Shown: positions 1 to 6,012 of the stretch, piece by piece
How the letters are laid out: each line of letters opens with the position of its first letter
Numbering within the stretch: the stretch's first letter is position 1
From: Desulfovibrio mangrovi
Lineage (GTDB): Bacteria; Desulfobacterota; Desulfovibrionia; Desulfovibrionales; Desulfovibrionaceae
NCBI RefSeq assembly: GCF_026230175.1
Contig: NZ_CP104208.1
Location: 372,001 to 436,000, forward strand
Direction of reading: 5' to 3'
Length of the DNA stretch: 64,000 nt
The notes under the pieces: model-generated
What the model saw: the letters and a program-made list of their open reading frames with translations, nothing else
Databases searched by the model: none
Told to the model about the DNA's origin: nothing
Translations under genes and position numbers: made by a program

Positions 1-108
1 CACGGAATTGATATGAACCTGAAACCCGACGGGCGTTGCAGGGGCAACCCCGTAATCTTCCTCAAACCCGATAAGAAGCTTGCCTTTGTAACCGCGTGCC
101 TGTCCCAT
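1..108 (-). CDS. Phage tail protein, probably tail tube (partial, cut by window edge)
   Basis: Only the first 36 residues are visible, starting MGQARGYKGKLLIGFEEDYG; the rest lies before position 1. The start is set by an AGGAGG Shine-Dalgarno at 114-119 upstream of the ATG at 106-108. N-termini of this kind (short basic start, then a loop with GFEEDYGVAPATP) remind me of phage tail tube proteins, and the gene follows the neck genes where a tail tube gene normally sits. The call rests mainly on context. Confidence 0.5.
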   Translation of the reverse strand, partial: MGQARGYKGKLLIGFEEDYGVAPATPVGFQVHINSV

Positions 109-151
109 ATGGGCCTCCTGTGTTTGCTTTTATTCCGTGGTCCAGCCGCTA

Positions 152-613
152 TCAGATCGTGAACGGCACGCGGACCGTGATTGCCATATCCCGCTCAAAG
201 AAGTCGGCCTGCGCGGGGAAGGTTTCGCCCTGCACAGCGCACGGCGCAAAATCAGTTCCGGCAAAGGCTTCCAGCACAAGGCCGGAAAAATCCTTCTCTA
301 TGGCGCTGAAGCCCTTGGGCTCCTTCCATGCAACGCCCTCCACATTGCCGTGCACTTCAAGGCCCAGATGCAGAAAGAGTTCAAACTCATGCTCATCTGC
401 ATCCGTGCCGGACTTGTCGCCCAGCGGCATTATGGCCACATAGGGCGCGTCCTGCCTGCCCCATTCCCTGTCCTGACCGGAAGGCCACGCAACAAAAACG
501 GAAAGCGGCTTGCCGAACTGCTCGCACCATGCCGCAAGCGCGGCATCCGTGGTCAGGGCTGCGGCCCATGCGCGGGCAATATCCGTCAGGGTGGTCATGA
601 TAAAACCGCTCAT
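152..613 (-). CDS. Phage tail completion/terminator-like protein
   Basis: A 153-residue protein without membrane segments or signal. It lies between the gp10-like morphogenesis gene and the tail tube gene, the usual place for a tail terminator protein that caps the tube and joins it to the head. Size and position fit that role, but I recognise no diagnostic motif. The ATG at 611-613 is preferred over the internal ATG at 598 because GAGG lies at good spacing upstream of it. The gene is 3 bases downstream of its neighbour's stop, so it belongs to the same late operon. Confidence 0.5.
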   Translation of the reverse strand: MSGFIMTTLTDIARAWAAALTTDAALAAWCEQFGKPLSVFVAWPSGQDREWGRQDAPYVAIMPLGDKSGTDADEHEFELFLHLGLEVHGNVEGVAWKEPKGFSAIEKDFSGLVLEAFAGTDFAPCAVQGETFPAQADFFERDMAITVRVPFTI

Positions 614-616
614 GGG

Positions 617-1330
617 CTAGCCTCTCTGGGCGGCCCGCTTGGCCGCGTTGCTTGTGGTGCTGGCGAAGAAGGCTTCCTGCTTGCGCATGTAAACCTTCAG
701 CTTGCTTTCCAACAGCGGGCGGATATTCCGCTGCTCCTGCGCATAGACAGGGGCGATAAGGTTACGCCCCGGAACCTTGATGGATTCAGCCGCCAACGGA
801 TACACGCTGCCGCTGCGCACGCGGTCGTGCTTCTTGGTCCAACGGGCGGAAGCTGCAAACAGACGGCGCTGTTTCTGCGTTGGCGTGAGCGTGTAGCCGC
901 GCTGCAGCTTTTCACCACGCTGCGAGGCCGCCAGCGACAGCCAGCCGATGGATACACGCAACGCGGGCAAAGGGTGGCGATAATAGCCAAGCGTGTTACC
1001 CAGCGCGCCGTAAAACCGTTGCCGCTGGGTCCGCCGTGCGCGGCGCAAGGAACCGTCCTTTCCGCGCACAATGCCGGATACATCCGGCCAATTTTCGCCA
1101 CGCGGCCCGCCATTCTTAACCACCTGCTTGAGCTGTTTGGACAAATGCCAGCCAAGGGACGAAAGGCCCTTGTGCAATTCGCGCGGCATGCTGCGCGCCA
1201 TCGCATTGAGGAACGGGGTGACATTGTCCTCAACCTGCGCGTCAATAACGCCGCCGTCACCAGCATGAAATTTGTAGGCGCGGTACTTGGTGGCACCCTT
1301 GCCGCGATATGCCAGATAGACGCGCTGCAT
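617..1330 (-). CDS. Phage virion morphogenesis protein (gp10/gpG-like neck protein)
   Basis: A 237-residue, very basic protein. The N-terminal half resembles the HK97 gp10/phage virion morphogenesis type: a helical stretch around residues 35-75 with ELHKGLSSLGWHLSKQLKQ, then a GPRGENWPDVS turn. The C-terminal half is rich in Arg, Lys and Gln. These proteins act at the head-tail junction during assembly. It starts 3 bases after the previous stop codon, inside the neck gene block. The family assignment is by general pattern and position. Confidence 0.55.
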   Translation of the reverse strand: MQRVYLAYRGKGATKYRAYKFHAGDGGVIDAQVEDNVTPFLNAMARSMPRELHKGLSSLGWHLSKQLKQVVKNGGPRGENWPDVSGIVRGKDGSLRRARRTQRQRFYGALGNTLGYYRHPLPALRVSIGWLSLAASQRGEKLQRGYTLTPTQKQRRLFAASARWTKKHDRVRSGSVYPLAAESIKVPGRNLIAPVYAQEQRNIRPLLESKLKVYMRKQEAFFASTTSNAAKRAAQRG

Positions 1331-1333
1331 CGC

Positions 1334-1711
1334 TTACCGCCGCCCCCACTGGTCACCCACCGCATACAGCCGCAAAGCGGCCCCGCGCGGCCCGCAAGGC
1401 TGAATACAGCGAATATAGTGTTCGCGACCGTCAACAAGCACGGTGCTGTCCGTGGGCGGCACGTCCGGTACGCCGTCCACCTTGGGCAGATCATCCATCA
1501 ACAGACGCACAACAACCCAGCTTCCGGCGCGGCCTGCGTATTCACGTGGCAACTCGGCAGGGGCTGTCATGCCCTTGCGGCTGACAAGTGCGATATCCAC
1601 GGTAAACGCCTCGCCGCCCACAGGGGTGATGGTCACAGCCTCACCGGGGCCGCCCGTTGCGGGGTCCAGCGCTGCGCGGGTGTCTTTGATGTATTGGGTG
1701 ACCATATCCAT
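1334..1711 (-). CDS. Head-tail joining/neck protein
   Basis: A 125-residue protein, starting MDMVTQYIKDTRAALDP, with a predicted beta-rich body (VTITPVGGEAFTVDIALV, then STVLVDGREHYIRCIQPC). This pattern suits a small head-closure or head-tail joining protein. The ATG at 1709-1711 overlaps the upstream gene's TGA as TGATG, which indicates translational coupling; an in-frame GTG at 1720 is an alternative. It sits between the adaptor-like gene and the gp10-like gene. Function is inferred from position. Confidence 0.45.
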   Translation of the reverse strand: MDMVTQYIKDTRAALDPATGGPGEAVTITPVGGEAFTVDIALVSRKGMTAPAELPREYAGRAGSWVVVRLLMDDLPKVDGVPDVPPTDSTVLVDGREHYIRCIQPCGPRGAALRLYAVGDQWGRR

Positions 1712-2043
1712 CACGCCCACCCCTCTTCCTTGAGTACGGGTTCAACAACCTCGTTGCCGTCTTCATCCTGCCCGGCAACCACGGTGCCGCCAAAGTCATC
1801 AGGATACGCCGCACGCACGGCGGCAAACGCGCCTTCGCCGACTGCCAAGTATTCGCAGTCCACGCGGTCTTTCAGGTAGCGCCATGTGGGGGGAAGCATA
1901 AGAACAGCCACCCGCTCTGCAGAGCGGCGCAGCTCCTTCATGGCGGGCAGGGCTTCGGTGTGGCCGTTGTCGTCGACAAGCGAGGCGAGACAATCCAGCC
2001 AGCCCTGCAAGGGGATGATCGCAAGCACGGGGGTGTAGGGCAT
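1711..2043 (-). CDS. Small phage protein, possible head-tail adaptor
   Basis: A 110-residue acidic protein of helical character (residues 15-50 rich in Leu, Glu, Arg). Its start overlaps the upstream stop as TAATG and its stop overlaps the downstream start as TGATG, so it is coupled on both sides in the late operon. Head-tail adaptor proteins are often helical and of this size, and it sits immediately before the head-closure candidate. I do not recognise the family. Confidence 0.4.
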   Translation of the reverse strand: MPYTPVLAIIPLQGWLDCLASLVDDNGHTEALPAMKELRRSAERVAVLMLPPTWRYLKDRVDCEYLAVGEGAFAAVRAAYPDDFGGTVVAGQDEDGNEVVEPVLKEEGWA

Positions 2044-3284
2044 TACAGCACCCCCTGCATCCAGTTGTTGTGTAGGGATTGCAGTTCGGCCTGCGAGAGT
2101 TCGCGGTCGTAGACGCGGAGGCGGGAAAACTTCATCGGGTTGGCGACATAGTCAGTACACAATGCTGCCAGCGTGAGACTTGGGTATGTGCCCGCAAGAA
2201 CACCGCTCCCCATCACAACCGATCCTGAGGGGTCAGAAACAAACGCTCTTGCTGTGCCGTCTTGTTCACGAGAACATCCAAGCAAAAGAGTTTCACCAGC
2301 CATGAAAGGGACACGCGGCACTGATGCTGCTGCACCGTCCATCTGATACAAGAAATTACCAGATGATGTGCTGCGAAACATTCTCCATTTTGTAGTTGCA
2401 GAACCAACGATAGGCGTTTCTAACCCAGAATGTGCCGCCCCCATATGCACAAGAGCAGCAATAGTGCCCTCGCGCTCTCCGCGCCAGATCGCAGCTGCCG
2501 TTGGGTGCAAACGTTCGAGGGGCAACGTGATACCATTGCTGCCGTCTGCGGTGGCGTGTTCGCTGGCGCGGGTGACGGGAGCGCCCTCACCCAAAATGTC
2601 TGACGTTTCGTATGCGCCTTCTTTTAACTGCGCACTCCACGCGTAATAATCAGTATTGAAAGGTGTATCTCGCTCTGCGTAAATATATACACTTGTGCAA
2701 TTCGCAGGGGTCGTGAATGGAATCTTCACGCGATTCCACCCAGAAGAAGGGATTCCTGCTGTATACACACCTGTGGCTGGTATAATATCTATGCCCGCAG
2801 TAGCATTATGTATGGATAGATACGGAGCAGCCCCTCCATTATTTTTCATAACCCACAGTGTATAAACATAGGATGTGCTGGGTTTTACAGAAACTTGATA
2901 TCTTAAATTTGTGTATCCGGCAGGCATTACAATTCGCGATGCCGTTTTTGTGCCATCGGGGGCTATGGTGTCATTTGGGGTAACTCTATCAGTGCTTCCA
3001 ATCCACGTTGTGAAAGTTGTCGCATAGGGATTAAGCCGCGTATCCTGCCCCTCAAGCAAAACCCCATCACCCGTCAGCCGCGCCACATCAGCCCCGGCTC
3101 TGCACAAAACCCCGAACCGATCATACGTCTTGCCGCCCAAGCTCGGCAGTGCAGCACGCCACGCGGCAGGGCTGCACAAATCCTGCAGGCTGTGTGCAAA
3201 ATCAAAATCGCAGACGATGCCGTGGGGTACCGCAATAGGCGGAACAACCACCGGGCGATGCGTGGGGGTGTAGGCGCGCCGCAT
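2043..3284 (-). CDS. Phage spike/fibre-like protein with carbohydrate-binding and LamG-like domains
   Basis: A 413-residue protein in three parts. Residues 1-85 form an N-terminal region, likely particle-anchoring. Residues about 85-235 form a jelly-roll CBM-like domain (SVKPSTSYVYTLWVMKN, SSGWNRVKIPF, YYAWSAQLKEG) ending in a strand containing APVTRASE, a form common in phage receptor-binding proteins. Residues about 245-413 form a concanavalin/LamG-like domain ending FSRLRVYDRELSQAE. It probably binds a cell-surface glycan. It lies between head and neck genes rather than among tail-fibre genes, so it may be a head or neck spike. The coding sequence for the middle domain, roughly 2340-3010, is clearly more AT-rich than its neighbours, suggesting a swapped module. 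Confidence 0.65.
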   Translation of the reverse strand: MRRAYTPTHRPVVVPPIAVPHGIVCDFDFAHSLQDLCSPAAWRAALPSLGGKTYDRFGVLCRAGADVARLTGDGVLLEGQDTRLNPYATTFTTWIGSTDRVTPNDTIAPDGTKTASRIVMPAGYTNLRYQVSVKPSTSYVYTLWVMKNNGGAAPYLSIHNATAGIDIIPATGVYTAGIPSSGWNRVKIPFTTPANCTSVYIYAERDTPFNTDYYAWSAQLKEGAYETSDILGEGAPVTRASEHATADGSNGITLPLERLHPTAAAIWRGEREGTIAALVHMGAAHSGLETPIVGSATTKWRMFRSTSSGNFLYQMDGAAASVPRVPFMAGETLLLGCSREQDGTARAFVSDPSGSVVMGSGVLAGTYPSLTLAALCTDYVANPMKFSRLRVYDRELSQAELQSLHNNWMQGVL

Positions 3285-3285
3285 G

Positions 3286-3600
3286 TTATTCGCCCTGACA
3301 GATAAGAGCAGTCACACTGCCGCTGGTGTTGTTCGCCAGACGGAACCGCAGGCGGCAGCCTGCACCGGCATCAAGTGCAAAAGCACGGGGGCCGCTTACC
3401 TGTGTCAGCGTGATACCATCCGCATCCTGCGGAGCATCCTCTCGCACGCCTTCGGGGTTGATGGCGGAATCAACATACAAAATGCCGTTGTAATCGCCAG
3501 AAACGCGAACCGCGCACTTGCCGCTTGCGATATGCGGCGACCACGCGCCCGCGCCGTTTACTGCTGCTGCGAATTTGTGTGTAACCTGCGGCCTGCTCAT
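3286..3600 (-). CDS. Small beta-rich phage protein, virion-associated (hypothetical)
   Basis: A 104-residue protein with a pattern of short strands (GAWSPHIASGKCAVRVSG, then CRLRFRLANNTSGSVTALIC) suggesting a compact beta sandwich. It ends one base before the spike gene starts, so the two are co-transcribed and it may be a partner, anchor or decoration protein of the spike. I do not recognise the family. Its own start lies just downstream (in transcription direction) of a strong hairpin at 3624-3671. Confidence 0.5.
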   Translation of the reverse strand: MSRPQVTHKFAAAVNGAGAWSPHIASGKCAVRVSGDYNGILYVDSAINPEGVREDAPQDADGITLTQVSGPRAFALDAGAGCRLRFRLANNTSGSVTALICQGE

Positions 3601-3623
3601 GGAGTGCTCCTTTGGTGTTGGTG

Positions 3624-3671
3624 GTTGCGCCGGGTCACCGCGTGGGGCGGTGGGGATAAACCCGGCGCAAC
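3624..3671 (-). promoter_or_regulatory. Strong hairpin at the downstream border of the lysis cassette
   Basis: Perfect 12-base arms GTTGCGCCGGGT (3624-3635) and ACCCGGCGCAAC (3660-3671) enclose 24 bases holding a second small hairpin (CACCG/CGGTG). It lies between the 66-residue gene and the 104-residue gene. No U-run follows on the minus strand, so it is not a standard intrinsic terminator; an RNA-processing or attenuation role is inference. Confidence 0.55.
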
Positions 3672-3690
3672 GTGGGCATGGAGGTCGGGC

Positions 3691-3891
3691 CTAGATATCG
3701 ATGCCCATTTCCGCGAGAATCTCGCGGGTGGACTTGTGATTGCTGATCATGGCGCTGATCTCGCCAGCGGTGATGGGTTCGCCGCGCTCTTCCTTGTGGC
3801 GCACGTAGGCGTCTGCAGCGGCAGAGCCGACATCTGCTACCAGCTCAATGACGGCGCGGGCCAGCATGATGGATTCAATGGGGGTAGGCAT
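3691..3891 (-). CDS. Hypothetical phage protein, 66 residues
   Basis: A small acidic, helical protein (MPTPIESIMLARAVIELV start, MISNHKSTREILAEMGIDI end). A clear AGGAG lies 7 bases before the ATG at 3889-3891. It sits between the lipoprotein of the lysis cassette and the spike-associated genes. No membrane segment or known motif is visible, and I assign no function. Confidence 0.55.
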   Translation of the reverse strand: MPTPIESIMLARAVIELVADVGSAAADAYVRHKEERGEPITAGEISAMISNHKSTREILAEMGIDI

Positions 3892-3946
3892 GACGTTCTC
3901 CTATAGGTGTGGAGCTGTGTGTTTAAGACCCAAGAGCGCGCCCGCG

Positions 3947-4390
3947 TCAGTGCAGCAAGGCGCTCACACTGCTCAAGGCCGGAATGCCCTCTGCCAACTT
4001 GGCAAGCATCGCCTTGTTATCCAGAAGGGCCGCCCATGCCGTATCAAGCGCAGCCCGCCCGGGCGCTTTGCCTGCGTCCAATGAGATGCGGTAATCAAGC
4101 AGCGCGTGCGATGCCGCGAGCCACGCCTTGTCAAAGGCTTCCAGACCTTCCACAATATCGCGCAGCTTGGCTTCGCTGATCTGTCCTTCTTTGAATGCAG
4201 CGCCCACGGCCTTGGTGCCGATCTCATGCACGGACTCAAGGTCCTCAAGCACAAGCTTGCTCTGGGTCACAAAGTCTGCAGCAGATACGGTTGCGTTCTG
4301 GTTGTTACCCGTGCCGCCACAGCCGACCATGGAAACAGCCAGCAACATGGCGACGGCCAGCGCGCAGAGGGTGTAGAAAATTCGTCTCAC
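3947..4390 (-). CDS. Phage-encoded small lipoprotein next to holin and endolysin
   Basis: A 147-residue protein with a lipoprotein signal: basic MRRIF, hydrophobic core TLCALAVAMLLAVS, then VGC followed by Gly-Gly as the likely lipidation site. The mature part is soluble and helical (SKLVLEDLESVHEIGTKAVG, DIVEGLEAFDKAWLAASHAL). The GTG at 4388-4390 with GGAGG upstream is chosen over the longer ATG start at 4471, which would bury the signal sequence behind 27 residues and overlap the endolysin gene. It lies 25 bases after the endolysin gene, where spanin components are often found, but it lacks the short proline-rich form of Rz1. A superinfection-exclusion lipoprotein is the main alternative. 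Confidence 0.6.
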   Translation of the reverse strand: MRRIFYTLCALAVAMLLAVSMVGCGGTGNNQNATVSAADFVTQSKLVLEDLESVHEIGTKAVGAAFKEGQISEAKLRDIVEGLEAFDKAWLAASHALLDYRISLDAGKAPGRAALDTAWAALLDNKAMLAKLAEGIPALSSVSALLH

Positions 4391-4415
4391 GTCCGTTCCT
4401 CCGTTGGGGTTCAGG

Positions 4416-5045
4416 TTAAGCCGCAGCGCCATACGACAGATGCCGCTGCATGGTTGTCGATGTGATCTCAACGCGGCTCAGCCAGCCGCGCGCATACGTC
4501 TCCTGCTCCGGGTGCTCGCGCATCACGGCGAGATAGTGCGCCCCCTGCAGAATGTTCAGGGCCTTGATAAGCGGGTCCATGTCATCGCGATGCACAAGCA
4601 GGCTTACGGCCTGCAGGGTGAGCCTGCCGAACTTGCCGTCTTCCTTCAGGTCCGCGAACAGCTTGCCGTTGCGATTGAGCGCGTTGCATGCCTGCTGCAA
4701 GTGACGGGCGGTGCGGGCAATGCCCAGATTCACGGCCTGCTCGAACACCTCAAGGGCCAGGGGCAAAGGAAGCGAGTCACAGTAAAAATGGTCCCAGAAG
4801 GTTCCCTTGTAGAAGTCCTTCACCAGCGTCTGCAAAAGCGCGTTGGACTCAAGGCACACAGGGAAACCGGCGTAAGCCTTGGCACCGTCCACCATGGGCC
4901 AGCCCTGCCACGCAGGGTGGTGCACGCGGCTAATGCCCTTGTAGGTCTCGCCGCCACGGTCGGTGGCGCTGTTGCTGTAGCCGCCTTCGTGACCCATCAG
5001 CACGGCAAAGGCACGGTTGAATTCGGGGGTAAAGGTGGTTCTCAT
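4416..5045 (-). CDS. Phage endolysin, GH108 family
   Basis: A 209-residue peptidoglycan hydrolase. Residues about 8-95 form the GH108 domain, with the family signature around GHEGGYSNSATDRGGETYKG; Glu20 in HEGGY is the expected catalytic acid. Residues about 100-200 fit the peptidoglycan-binding domain that usually follows. No signal peptide is present, so export should depend on the holin encoded just upstream. The ATG at 5043-5045 has GGAGG upstream and overlaps the holin stop codon (ATGA), so the two are translationally coupled; the longer in-frame start at 5177 would overlap most of the holin C-terminus and is rejected. Confidence 0.88.
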   Translation of the reverse strand: MRTTFTPEFNRAFAVLMGHEGGYSNSATDRGGETYKGISRVHHPAWQGWPMVDGAKAYAGFPVCLESNALLQTLVKDFYKGTFWDHFYCDSLPLPLALEVFEQAVNLGIARTARHLQQACNALNRNGKLFADLKEDGKFGRLTLQAVSLLVHRDDMDPLIKALNILQGAHYLAVMREHPEQETYARGWLSRVEITSTTMQRHLSYGAAA

Positions 5046-5512
5046 TTGGAACCTCCGGCAGACGGCCCCGCATCCATGGCGGTGCGGTAACCGGCAAGGC
5101 GTGTCGCAATCCATGCGGGGATGGGCACGCCGAAATATCTGAGGTGCCCCAGACAGCTGATGCTTTCCGTGAGGCACAGGTACACGCAGACAAAATCCCG
5201 CACGGGGATGTGGATGAATGAAATGGTCTGCGAAAGGGCGTAGTCCATGATGGCCATCACAAGCACGGTTGCGAAGTAGAGAAACGCCTTAACCACACCC
5301 GCGCGCATCTTGCACACGGAGATGGAGCTTTCCGACCACGCCCGCAGAAAGCCCAGAAAGAAGTCCATGCACCACAGCGCAACAAGCGTTCCCAGCAGCG
5401 GACCAACCCCGCCCAGCACGGAAGCAAAAAATCCGATGAGCGCCGAGATAAGCCCCTTGCCGCTGCCGCAGTCCAGCAACTGTCTCAGGTACTGGCTGGC
5501 TGTATCCATCAT
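5042..5512 (-). CDS. Phage holin (phage_holin_4-like)
   Basis: A 156-residue membrane protein with about four hydrophobic stretches: residues 20-50 (LISALIGFFASVLGGVGPLL, then GTLVALWCMDFFLGFL), 75-95 (AFLYFATVLVMAIMDYAL) and 105-125 (FVCVYLCLTESISCLGHL). The phage_holin_4/toxin-secretion holin family has this size and layout. It would form the membrane holes that let the endolysin reach the cell wall. GAGG lies upstream of the start, and its stop overlaps the endolysin start by 4 bases. Confidence 0.8.
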   Translation of the reverse strand: MMDTASQYLRQLLDCGSGKGLISALIGFFASVLGGVGPLLGTLVALWCMDFFLGFLRAWSESSISVCKMRAGVVKAFLYFATVLVMAIMDYALSQTISFIHIPVRDFVCVYLCLTESISCLGHLRYFGVPIPAWIATRLAGYRTAMDAGPSAGGSK

Positions 5513-5543
5513 GCTGCGCCTCGCTTGGGTTGATTGTTGAAGT

Positions 5544-5585
5544 GGGGGCCGCCTCAGTTCGCTGCCACCCGAATGGGCGGCCCCC
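5544..5585 (-). promoter_or_regulatory. Strong hairpin between head genes and lysis cassette
   Basis: Perfect 10-base arms GGGGGCCGCC (5544-5553) and GGCGGCCCCC (5576-5585) lie between the cement-protein stop (5610) and the holin start (5512). There is no U-run after it on the minus strand. It could lower transcription into the lysis genes or mark an RNA cleavage site; this is inference. Confidence 0.55.
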
Positions 5586-5609
5586 GGTGTATGGAGGAAG
5601 AAGAAACGG

Positions 5610-5966
5610 TTAAGCGTTCAGCTTGATATCCACGGTGGCGGCAGTGTCAGCCGCAGCCGCGAAGGCCACACCGGCATAGGTGTTGTCGGTTGCCGTTGCG
5701 GTCAGGCAGCCGGAACCGGCCACGCCGCCCACGGGGTTGCCATTGGCGTCCCAATAGAGCTTGGCGCCCTGCGTGATTGCTTCGGCGGCCTTGGGCAGGA
5801 AACGCACTTCCGCAACTTCCAGCACGCCGGTTTCGCCTACGGCAATGTCGCCTGCGGCCACGCCGACCAGCGCGCCCACAACCACCGCCTGACCGGACAC
5901 AACGGCAGCCGCGCCGCCGTTGGTCCAATTCATTTTCTTGCCTTCCTGAACATGGTTCTGTGCCAT
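5610..5966 (-). CDS. DUF2190-type capsid cement/decoration-like protein
   Basis: A 118-residue, Ala/Gly/Val-rich protein with the typical DUF2190 sequence flow: GQAVVVGALVGVAAGDIAVG, then AEAITQGAKLYWDANGNPV and a closing segment on the loss of novelty (NTYAGVAFAAAADTAATVDI). Such proteins sit on or between capsomers. It directly follows the capsid gene, as is usual. AAGGAG precedes the ATG at good spacing. Confidence 0.75.
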   Translation of the reverse strand: MAQNHVQEGKKMNWTNGGAAAVVSGQAVVVGALVGVAAGDIAVGETGVLEVAEVRFLPKAAEAITQGAKLYWDANGNPVGGVAGSGCLTATATDNTYAGVAFAAAADTAATVDIKLNA

Positions 5967-6012
5967 GATGTTTGCTCCTTATTCAGTCGTTACCGACTGG
6001 GTACCGCTTGGA

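Noticed and set aside
137-1879. A 580-codon plus-strand frame opposite the neck genes
   Set aside because: The minus-strand genes have ribosome sites and coupled start/stop overlaps; this frame has neither.
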